Below, in pieces: positions 1 through 6,422 of a stretch of 41,961 nucleotides of DNA. The stretch is from Actinomycetes bacterium. Lineage in GTDB: Bacteria > Actinomycetota > Actinomycetes > Jiangellales > Jiangellaceae. The position numbers and the translations under genes are program-made. The stretch spans positions 1 to 41,961 of the forward strand of contig JAJYTA010000016.1 in NCBI GenBank assembly GCA_021793295.1, in the 5' to 3' direction. The notes under the pieces are model-generated. The model did not search any database and was not told the DNA's origin. It was given only the letters and a program-made list of their open reading frames with translations. Numbering within the stretch: the stretch's first letter is position 1; the number at the start of each line of letters is the position of its first letter.

Positions 1-99
1 GGCGTGGCGGTGAGTCCCATCGTCGTCTGCCGGCCTGGAGCCCGGTATGCCACCCCATGCGTGAGGCGGTCGCGCCGGTGTGCTGTCAGGAGCACGCGA

Positions 100-105
100 T
101 ACCGT
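100..105 (+). promoter_or_regulatory. -10 box (TACCGT) of a likely leaderless nfo transcript
   Basis: TACCGT fits the actinobacterial TANNNT -10 pattern. It ends seven bases before the ATG at 113, so transcription would begin at or next to the start codon. No Shine-Dalgarno sequence lies in front of that ATG, which agrees with leaderless translation. No clear -35 hexamer is visible. Confidence 0.45.
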
Positions 106-112
106 CAGATCC

Positions 113-901
113 ATGGTCGAGCAACGAATCGGTGCCCACGTCAAGCAGGGCGATCCCGTCACCGAGGCCCAGGCCCGCGGCGCGAACGCGGTACAGATCT
201 TCCTCGGTGACCCGCAAGGGTGGAAGGGGCCCACGGTCGACTTCCCCGGCGGCGCCGAGGCCTTGCGGGCCGCCACCGAGGCCGCCGACCTCGCTGTCTA
301 CGTACACGCGCCCTACGTCCTCAACGTCGCCACCACGAACAACCGCATCCGGATCCCGAGCCGGAAGTTGCTTCAGCAACAGGTCGATCTCGCCGCCCAG
401 GTCGGCGCGCGGGGTGTGATCGTCCATGGCGGACATGTCCTGAAGGACGACGATCCCGAGATCGGCTTCGACAACTGGCGCAAGTGTGCCGAGCGGCTCG
501 ACGCCAAGGTGCCTGTATTCGTCGAGAACACCGCCGGCGGTGACTACGCCATGGCGCGGCGGCTCGACCGCATCGCCCGGCTGTGGGACGCCATCGGCGA
601 CAGCGGCCTCGGGTTCTGCCTCGACACGTGTCACGCCTTCGCAGCGGGCATCGACCCCTCCGACGTGGTCGACCAGGTCATGGCGATCACCGGTCGCATC
701 GACCTGGTACATGCCAATGACAGCCGCGACCCATTCGACTCCGGCGCCGACCGGCACGCCAACCTCGGCTCCGGCACCATCGGCGCCGAGGCTGTGGCAG
801 CCGTCGTCCGTGCGGCTGGCGTCGACGCCATCGTCGAGACGCCGGCGGACGGGCAGACCGCCGACGTCAGTTACTTGAAGAAGTACGTCCACGGCGCCTG
901 A
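113..901 (+). CDS. nfo: Deoxyribonuclease IV (endonuclease IV, AP endonuclease)
   Basis: Cuts DNA 5' of abasic sites during base excision repair in the cytoplasm, using a TIM barrel with a trinuclear zinc centre. The 262-residue product opens with IGAHVKQ, continues with VYVHAPYVLNVA, VIVHGGHVL, VFVENTAGG and GFCLDTCHAFAAG, and has VHANDSRDPFDSGADRH and ETPAD near the end. These are the His, Glu and Asp metal-ligand blocks of the family in the right order. Length is slightly below the usual 280. I chose ATG 113 because family similarity begins immediately after it; an in-frame start at 80 would add eleven unrelated residues. It stands alone and converges on the marR gene. All family hallmarks are present, so I am confident. 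Confidence 0.93.
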   Translation: MVEQRIGAHVKQGDPVTEAQARGANAVQIFLGDPQGWKGPTVDFPGGAEALRAATEAADLAVYVHAPYVLNVATTNNRIRIPSRKLLQQQVDLAAQVGARGVIVHGGHVLKDDDPEIGFDNWRKCAERLDAKVPVFVENTAGGDYAMARRLDRIARLWDAIGDSGLGFCLDTCHAFAAGIDPSDVVDQVMAITGRIDLVHANDSRDPFDSGADRHANLGSGTIGAEAVAAVVRAAGVDAIVETPADGQTADVSYLKKYVHGA

Positions 902-929
902 CGAACGGTCTGCCAGGACTCACGCCTGC

Positions 930-1409
930 TCACGTGCCGGAGGTTTGCGCTCCGGCCACGGCATCGGGACGTACCGCGTCGCGCACGATTCGCAAGGCGT
1001 TGATGAGCTCGCTCAGTTGGTCCGGCGTCAACAATCCGGTGTACGACTTCTCGATGTCGGCGACGTGGTCGGTCACCGCCGCTGACACCGTGGTGGTTCC
1101 GGCACTGGTGATCGCTGCCCAGGTGCCTCGACGATCGCGGTCGCAGCTTTCACGATCGACAAGGCCGGCGCGTTCAAGCCGGTCGACCACACGGGTCACT
1201 CCGCTGGTCGTCAAGGTCGTCTGCGCGGCCAGGTCGGACATCCGCATTCGGCCGCTCGGGGTGCGGCCGAGCCGCAGCAAGATCTCGAACTCGTTGTCCG
1301 ACAGGCCGTGTGCGGCGAGGCTGGCCGCACATTTGTCGGACAGGCCCTGGTAGACCTCCCGGAGCAGGCCGAAGGCCGTGAGCCGGTCATCGTCGAGAGG
1401 CGACGTCAT
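930..1409 (-). CDS. MarR-family transcriptional regulator
   Basis: A 159-residue winged-helix repressor of the MarR type, acting as a dimer on DNA. The reading LSDNEFEILLRLGRTPSG, then RMRMSDLAAQTTLTTSGVTRVVDRLERAGLV, gives the recognition helix, and DRDRRGTWAAITSAG gives the wing with the family's DxRG-like core. ATG 1409 is chosen; a TTG at 1427 would add six residues but lies inside the palindrome that probably is the operator. The ligand and targets cannot be told from sequence. Neighbours (nfo, femX) give no clear pathway, so control of its own promoter is the only supported target. Its 3' end faces nfo with a gap of 28 bases. Confidence 0.85.
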   Translation of the reverse strand: MTSPLDDDRLTAFGLLREVYQGLSDKCAASLAAHGLSDNEFEILLRLGRTPSGRMRMSDLAAQTTLTTSGVTRVVDRLERAGLVDRESCDRDRRGTWAAITSAGTTTVSAAVTDHVADIEKSYTGLLTPDQLSELINALRIVRDAVRPDAVAGAQTSGT

Positions 1410-1413
1410 GGCC

Positions 1414-1428
1414 GTTGACCGTATCAAC
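1414..1428. promoter_or_regulatory. Inverted repeat over the marR -10 box, likely operator
   Basis: GTTGA (1414-1418) and TCAAC (1424-1428) are inverted around CCGTA. On the minus strand a TACGGT -10 box (1423-1418) lies inside the palindrome and ends eight bases before the marR ATG, so transcription would start close to the start codon. A dimeric regulator bound here would block its own promoter, which is common in MarR regulators. Confidence 0.5.
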
Positions 1429-1571
1429 TTTTGACGTCGGGAATGTTGACCGTGGTGGGGGCCCGGCGGAGCACCACGAGGTCTTCTGCTGCATCATGAG
1501 GCGTGGAAGGGTGGTGGAGTAGGGATTCGCATGCTGAACATGATCATTCTCAAACGGCGCGAGGGAACGGG

Positions 1572-1577
1572 TACCCT
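1572..1577 (+). promoter_or_regulatory. -10 box (TACCCT) of a likely leaderless femX transcript
   Basis: TACCCT ends six bases before the GTG at 1584, the spacing expected when transcription starts at the start codon. It lies within an inverted repeat, GCGAGGG (1559-1565) and CCCTCGC (1574-1580), which could be an operator or chance pairing. No ribosome binding site is seen. Confidence 0.45.
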
Positions 1578-1583
1578 CGCCGC

Positions 1584-2720
1584 GTGACGCACCCCCCAGC
1601 TCTCGTCGTACGAGAGATTTCACGCACCGAACACCTCGCAGCCATCGCGCAGCGCCCCGCCGTCAGCTTCCTGCAGACGCCGGCCTGGGGCGCGGTCAAG
1701 CGAGATTGGCGATCGCAATCGCTGGGGTGGTTCGACGGTGACACCCTGGTGGGCATCGGGCTCGTGCTCTACCGCAAGTTGCCGCGGATTCGGCGATCGC
1801 TGGCCTACCTTCCCGAGGGCCCGGCTATCGACTGGGACAGCGCGGCCAAAGCCGGTGACGTGAACCGCTGGCTCGACCCGCTCGTCGACCACGTGAAGGC
1901 ACAAGGCGCGTTCGGTGTCCGGATGGGGCCGCCAGTCATCGCGCGTCGCTGGAACAACGCCACCGTCAAGGCGGCTCTGGCCGATGCCGAGGTCGAGCGG
2001 TTGGACGACGTGCCGGCGGACGAGACCTTCGCGACCGCATCGTCCATCGCCGACCAGCTCACCGCGGCGGGATGGCGGCCTCCGGACACCGCCGACGGAT
2101 TCGGCGCCGGGCAGCCGCAGTACGTGTTCCAGCTGCCGCTGAACGGCTCGACCGACGACGTGCTCAAGGGCTTCAATCAGCTGTGGCGGCGCAACGTCAA
2201 GAAGGCCGACAAGGCCGGCGTCACCGTACGCCTGGGCACCGCGGACGACCTCGCGGCCTTTCACGAGCTGTACACCGAGACGGCGAAGCGGGACGGCTTC
2301 ACTCCTCGTCCGATCTCGTACTTCCACGGCATGTGGGAAGCGATGACGGCCGAAGCTCCGGAGCGGCTGCGTCTGTATCTCGCCGAGCACGAGGGCGACC
2401 TCGTGGCGGCCACGACGATGGTCCGCGTCGGCGAGCACGCGTGGTACTCCTACGGCGCATCGTCGACGGCCAAGCGCGAGGTCCGTGGCTCGAACGCGGT
2501 GCAATGGCGGATGATCCAGGACGCGATCGCCGACGGCTGCCGGATCTACGATCTGCGCGGCATCACCGACACCCTGAGTGAGAACGATCCGCACGTCGGG
2601 CTGATCCGGTTCAAACTCGGCACCGGCGGGCACGCCGTGGAGTACCTCGGGGAATGGGATCTGCCGATCTCGCGCGTGCTCTACTCCGCCTTCGACCTGT
2701 ACATGAAACGCCGGAGCTGA
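1584..2720 (+). CDS. femX: FemX-like aminoacyl-tRNA-dependent peptidoglycan bridge transferase
   Basis: Fem-family enzymes move an amino acid from aminoacyl-tRNA to the stem peptide of lipid II on the cytoplasmic face of the membrane; in Streptomyces FemX adds the glycine of the LL-diaminopimelate-Gly bridge. The 378-residue product has two GNAT-like halves. Family signs are SFLQTPAWGAVK near residue 25, PEGPAIDW, FQLPLNGSTDD, LWRRNVKKADKAGV, RDGFTPRPISYFHGMWEAM, WYSYGASS and the C-terminal FKLGTGGHAVEYLGEWDLP. GTG 1584 is chosen because it follows a suitable -10 box and avoids an unconserved extension back to 1503. The racemase-like gene begins three bases after its stop, so the two are probably one transcript. 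The family is certain; the exact amino acid is inferred. Confidence 0.88.
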   Translation: MTHPPALVVREISRTEHLAAIAQRPAVSFLQTPAWGAVKRDWRSQSLGWFDGDTLVGIGLVLYRKLPRIRRSLAYLPEGPAIDWDSAAKAGDVNRWLDPLVDHVKAQGAFGVRMGPPVIARRWNNATVKAALADAEVERLDDVPADETFATASSIADQLTAAGWRPPDTADGFGAGQPQYVFQLPLNGSTDDVLKGFNQLWRRNVKKADKAGVTVRLGTADDLAAFHELYTETAKRDGFTPRPISYFHGMWEAMTAEAPERLRLYLAEHEGDLVAATTMVRVGEHAWYSYGASSTAKREVRGSNAVQWRMIQDAIADGCRIYDLRGITDTLSENDPHVGLIRFKLGTGGHAVEYLGEWDLPISRVLYSAFDLYMKRRS

Positions 2721-2723
2721 GCC

Positions 2724-3779
2724 ATGCCGCTGACCCTGCACGTCGACGCCGCGCGCTGGCGTGATCACGTCCGGCGCTACGTCGACCAGTCCACCGGGAA
2801 CGACGGCGTCGTCGTCGTACCGGTGACGAAAGGGAACGGATACGGCTTCGGTAACGCCGTGCTCGCCACCGAGTCCCAGAAGCTCGGCGTGCCCACGCTG
2901 GCCGTGGGCACCTACAGCGAGGTCACCGACGTCGCGACGGCGTTCACCGGCGACATCCTCGTCCTGTCTCCATGGCGGCCGTGGTACGACGACGTAGACG
3001 GTGAGGCACGCATCGTCCATACGGTCTCCAGGCTCGACGACCTGCATGAGCTCGCCGCGGCCGGTTCGCCGCGCCCACGCGTCGTCGTCGAGATCCGCAC
3101 CAGTATCCGCCGACACGGGATCCCTCCGGCACAACTACAGGAAGCCGCCTCGGCCTTGGCGGACGTGCAGTTCGAAGGGTTCGCGCTGCACCTGCCGCTG
3201 GCCGGGGACCATCTCAGCGAGGCTCGCGACCTGGCCGCAGCCGCCTTCGACACTCGGCCCGACGACGACGGCCGGCAACTCTGGGTCAGTCACCTCGCAC
3301 CCACGGCCGCTTCCGCCCTGGCCACGGAGTTCTCCGCCGACGTCCGACTGCGCGTCGCGACTGCACTGTGGCTGGGCGAGCGGTCCGCCTTGCGCCCACG
3401 CGCCACGGTGCTCGACGTTCATCGGGTGCGCCGCGGCGAGACGTTCGGCTACCGGCAGCGGCGGGCACGGCGGGACGGGACGCTTCTCGTCATCGACGGT
3501 GGCACCGCGCATGGCATCGCTCTGGAGGCACCGACGCCGGCGACGACCGTCAGACAGCGGGCTGTCGCGCTGGCCAAGGGTGGGCTGGAGTCGGCGGGAC
3601 GAGCACTATCGCCGTTCCGCGTCGCAGGCCGCCAGCGCTGGTTCGCCGAGCCTCCGCACATGCAATGCTCCATGATCTGGCTGCCGGGTGACGTGGAGCC
3701 ACCTGCCATCGGTGCGGAGATCGATCTCGACGTGCGGCTGACGACCACGACATTCGACCGGATCCGCTGGGACGATTGA
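2724..3779 (+). CDS. Alanine-racemase-like PLP protein, probably not a true racemase
   Basis: The 351-residue product has a fold-type III PLP barrel start. VTKGNGYGFG at residues 34-43 matches the alanine racemase block with the PLP-binding Lys (K36) and the following Tyr. The C-terminal region (HMQCSMIWLPGD) resembles the racemase beta domain. However, the segment matching the GYADG motif, which supplies the second catalytic base (Tyr), reads IDGGTAHGIAL, and the Asp of the MDQ block is also changed. Substrate may differ, or the protein may only bind PLP. Start ATG 2724 sits three bases after femX, which points to peptidoglycan precursor supply or control. It converges on the mannosyltransferase with only four bases between the stops. 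Confidence 0.75.
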   Translation: MPLTLHVDAARWRDHVRRYVDQSTGNDGVVVVPVTKGNGYGFGNAVLATESQKLGVPTLAVGTYSEVTDVATAFTGDILVLSPWRPWYDDVDGEARIVHTVSRLDDLHELAAAGSPRPRVVVEIRTSIRRHGIPPAQLQEAASALADVQFEGFALHLPLAGDHLSEARDLAAAAFDTRPDDDGRQLWVSHLAPTAASALATEFSADVRLRVATALWLGERSALRPRATVLDVHRVRRGETFGYRQRRARRDGTLLVIDGGTAHGIALEAPTPATTVRQRAVALAKGGLESAGRALSPFRVAGRQRWFAEPPHMQCSMIWLPGDVEPPAIGAEIDLDVRLTTTTFDRIRWDD

Positions 3780-3783
3780 TACG

Positions 3784-4989
3784 TCAGCCGGCCCACCGGC
3801 CGGTGAGAAAGGCTGCGGCCCACACGCTCATCAACGGCACGCTCACGGCGAGGTAGGCCCACAGCAGCCAACGCCGTCGAGCCGCCAGAACCGCGATCCC
3901 CACCCACAGCGGCCACCACAGCAACGTGGCGCGCGGCACGGAGAAATACCACGTGGACGTCCCCAGGGCGACCACGTGCAACCCCACCCACGTCGCCTCG
4001 CCCCAGCGGCGCAACCGAAGCAGGACGACGGTCACCACGACTCCGACGAGCATCGCGACGATCTCGGCCCGGAACATCCACGCGAAACCCGGCGACTGCG
4101 TGCCGCCGAAGGCGGCCTGCCAGGTCCGGTCGAAGGCTTCCCACGGGACGGTGAACTCCCGGTCCCAGCCCTCCGATTGCGCGCTGAGCCACCTGAGCCA
4201 GTCACCAGTGCGCTGCTGCAGATACACCGACCACGCCAGCATCGGCAGCGCCGGCAGGAACAACCAGCCGAACCCGGCCCACCGCCACCCGTGGCCGCGC
4301 CGAGTCTCGGCCGCGCCATCTGCGGTGTCTGACGGGTCTGGTTCGAGCGGTTTCTGATCGTGCACCCCGCCGGTTCCTCGGGTCACGAGCCAGTGCACGC
4401 CGATCGCGACCGCGAGAAAGACGCCGTTCACCCGCACGGTACAGGCCAGTGCGGTGAGAACCCCAGCCGCCAGCCAGTGGCCCCGACGCGCGGACAGCCA
4501 GGCCGGGAACGCAAAAGCGAGGAACAGCGCTTCGGTGTACGGCGCTGCGAGAAAGACCGCCGGTGGAGCGGTCACCCAGGCGAGCACAGCCAGCCGGCCG
4601 ACTCGCGGACCACCGTCGAGTGCCCCGATCCGGCCGAGCGCCACCGCGGCGACGCCCCCGGCGACGAGCGACACCAGTAGCCCGGTCAGGACGTACCGCA
4701 GCCCGAAGACGTCACCGAGCCACAACAGCGCCGGGAAGCCGGGGAAGAACGCTTCGTTGGGAACACCGGTCGGCTCGCCGCCGTAGCCGTGCAGAGCGAT
4801 GCCCCAGTAGTGGTGGAAGTCCCATTGCCGCCACCGATCGAGGGCGGGAACGACGTTTTGACCCTGGGCCGCGAACATCCACCCGGTGGCGCCGGCGATC
4901 ACCCAGATCGACACTCGGCTGGCGAGCCAGACGCCGAGCGAAGCGCGGTCGACATCCCGCAGCCGGCCGACGAGCTCGGCTGCTCTCAC
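3784..4989 (-). CDS. PIG-V-like integral membrane mannosyltransferase
   Basis: A 401-residue polytopic membrane protein with about nine hydrophobic segments. Early blocks RWRQWDFHHYWGIALHGYG and NEAFFPGFPALLWL match the actinobacterial and eukaryotic PIG-V/GT76 layout, where an Asp in the first extracellular loop (here WDFHHY) is the likely catalytic residue. Such enzymes use polyprenyl-phosphate mannose outside the membrane to build lipoglycans or protein O-mannosyl groups. I chose GTG 4989 because it overlaps the stop of the upstream GT87 gene (GTGA); the open frame runs on to 5298 but that stretch is the antisense of GT87. It is the last gene of the PBP-GT87 operon. The acceptor is unknown. 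Confidence 0.78.
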   Translation of the reverse strand: MRAAELVGRLRDVDRASLGVWLASRVSIWVIAGATGWMFAAQGQNVVPALDRWRQWDFHHYWGIALHGYGGEPTGVPNEAFFPGFPALLWLGDVFGLRYVLTGLLVSLVAGGVAAVALGRIGALDGGPRVGRLAVLAWVTAPPAVFLAAPYTEALFLAFAFPAWLSARRGHWLAAGVLTALACTVRVNGVFLAVAIGVHWLVTRGTGGVHDQKPLEPDPSDTADGAAETRRGHGWRWAGFGWLFLPALPMLAWSVYLQQRTGDWLRWLSAQSEGWDREFTVPWEAFDRTWQAAFGGTQSPGFAWMFRAEIVAMLVGVVVTVVLLRLRRWGEATWVGLHVVALGTSTWYFSVPRATLLWWPLWVGIAVLAARRRWLLWAYLAVSVPLMSVWAAAFLTGRWAG

Positions 4990-6365
4990 GTCGCGACCTC
5001 GGGCACTGTCGGCACGCGCGGCGACACGAACGGGCGGACCGGATCGCCCTCGGGCCGGAACATGTCGCGGACGACCATGGCGGCGAACCAGAGGAGTGCG
5101 GCGACACGGACCACGGTCACCAGAGCGTACGTGCGGTCGGAGATGAGCGGGTCGTCGGGGGCGAACAGGCTGGCCAAGTACCACCACACGCCGACGAAGT
5201 ACACGACCTCCGCACCCTGCCAGATCGCCAGATCTCGAACGCGAGGCCGGGCCAGGACGGCCAACGGCAGCAGCCACAGCGCGTACTGCGGCGACCACAC
5301 CTTGTTGACCAGCAGGAACGAAGCGACAGCCAAGAACGCGAGCTGCGCCAGCCGAGGTTGTTCCGGCGCGGCGAGCGCCAGCCCCACGATGACCACCAGC
5401 GCGATCACCCCGCCCACCACGGCCAGCGTGTCCACCTTGCCAGCCACCAGGCCGGGCGACAGGAGGTCCAGGGCGTACCAGATGGAGCCGAAGTCAGCCG
5501 GTCGGTCAGCGTTGAAATCGAAGAACGCGCGCCAGCCGTCCGGAGCCCACCATGCCACGGGAAGGTTGATCGCGCCCCAGGTCAGCGCGGCGGTCGCCGC
5601 CGTGGCCGCGAACCGGCCGAGGGCGCCGCGACGATCCGGCGCGCGCAGCGCGACCAGGAACATCGGCCCCAGGAGCAGCACGGGATACAGTTTCGCGGCC
5701 GCTCCCAGGCCGACGAGCACGCCTGCGAGAATCGATCGTTCCCGCGTCCACGCCACGATGGCAGTGGCGGCGAGAGCCACGGCCAGCAGGTCCCAGTTGA
5801 TCGTCGCGCTCAACAACAGCAGGGGCGAGGCCGCGACCAGCATGGCGTCCCAGGGGCGACGCGGCACGGTCCGGGCGGTGGCCACGACGGTCACCAGGGC
5901 GCACAACGCCATCAGGATCGCCGTCACGTCGAAGAACCTGGTGCTCTGGGTGACCGGATCGGTGGCATCGTCGATCACCGAACCGACGGAACCTGCGGCG
6001 TACACCGTCGCCTGCATCACCGCGCCGGTGAGCACCGGGTACTCCAGGGCGTTGTCACGGTAGGCGATCTGGTCGTCGGCGAATCCGCGCTCGCGGTACA
6101 GGAAGGCGACGTCGCTGTAGCACATGGACGTCCACATCGAGCGGTCTGCTCGATCCGCCCATCCGTCGGACCGGCAGGGCTGATCAGCGATGAAGCCGAG
6201 CGCCAGGGTCAGGCTCGCGACCGCGAGAGCGATTCGCAGCGGCGTCCACCAGCGGCGTCGCACCATGCCCCGCCGACCGAACGGGCCTCCGATCCATTCA
6301 CTGGCCGCTTGTACGACGGGGTCCTCGCGGCTGGGCGCGGCGATCGGCTCGTTCACGCCGGACAT
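4986..6365 (-). CDS. GT87-family membrane glycosyltransferase (Rv0051-like)
   Basis: A 459-residue polytopic protein of the GT87/DUF2029 family, polyprenol-phosphate-mannose dependent transferases. After a charged N-terminus and a first helix near residues 44-62 come SMCYSDVAFLYRERGF and ALEYPVLTGA, the loop carrying conserved acidic residues. Later blocks are SATINWDLLAVAL, GLGAAAKLYPVLLL and NKVWSPQYALWLLPLA, all typical of the family. ATG 6365 lies 57 bases after the PBP stop and is the only start before the first helix. In Mycobacterium the same pair, ponA1 and a GT87 gene (Rv0051), also lie side by side. This links the enzyme to envelope polymer assembly; its exact acceptor is not visible. 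Confidence 0.85.
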   Translation of the reverse strand: MSGVNEPIAAPSREDPVVQAASEWIGGPFGRRGMVRRRWWTPLRIALAVASLTLALGFIADQPCRSDGWADRADRSMWTSMCYSDVAFLYRERGFADDQIAYRDNALEYPVLTGAVMQATVYAAGSVGSVIDDATDPVTQSTRFFDVTAILMALCALVTVVATARTVPRRPWDAMLVAASPLLLLSATINWDLLAVALAATAIVAWTRERSILAGVLVGLGAAAKLYPVLLLGPMFLVALRAPDRRGALGRFAATAATAALTWGAINLPVAWWAPDGWRAFFDFNADRPADFGSIWYALDLLSPGLVAGKVDTLAVVGGVIALVVIVGLALAAPEQPRLAQLAFLAVASFLLVNKVWSPQYALWLLPLAVLARPRVRDLAIWQGAEVVYFVGVWWYLASLFAPDDPLISDRTYALVTVVRVAALLWFAAMVVRDMFRPEGDPVRPFVSPRVPTVPEVAT

Positions 6366-6422
6366 CGTGCCTGATTCCGGTGCCCGGTCTTCGGGCGCCC
6401 AGCCCTCGGGTGCGAGCCGATG

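Noticed and set aside
1620-3134. Long minus-strand frame opposite femX and the racemase-like gene
   Set aside because: No domain or ribosome site; shadow of well-supported plus-strand genes.
3788-3803. CCGGCC/GGCCGG hairpin at the convergent racemase-like and mannosyltransferase stops
   Set aside because: Only six pairs, inside the end of a coding region; too common in such GC-rich DNA to call a terminator.
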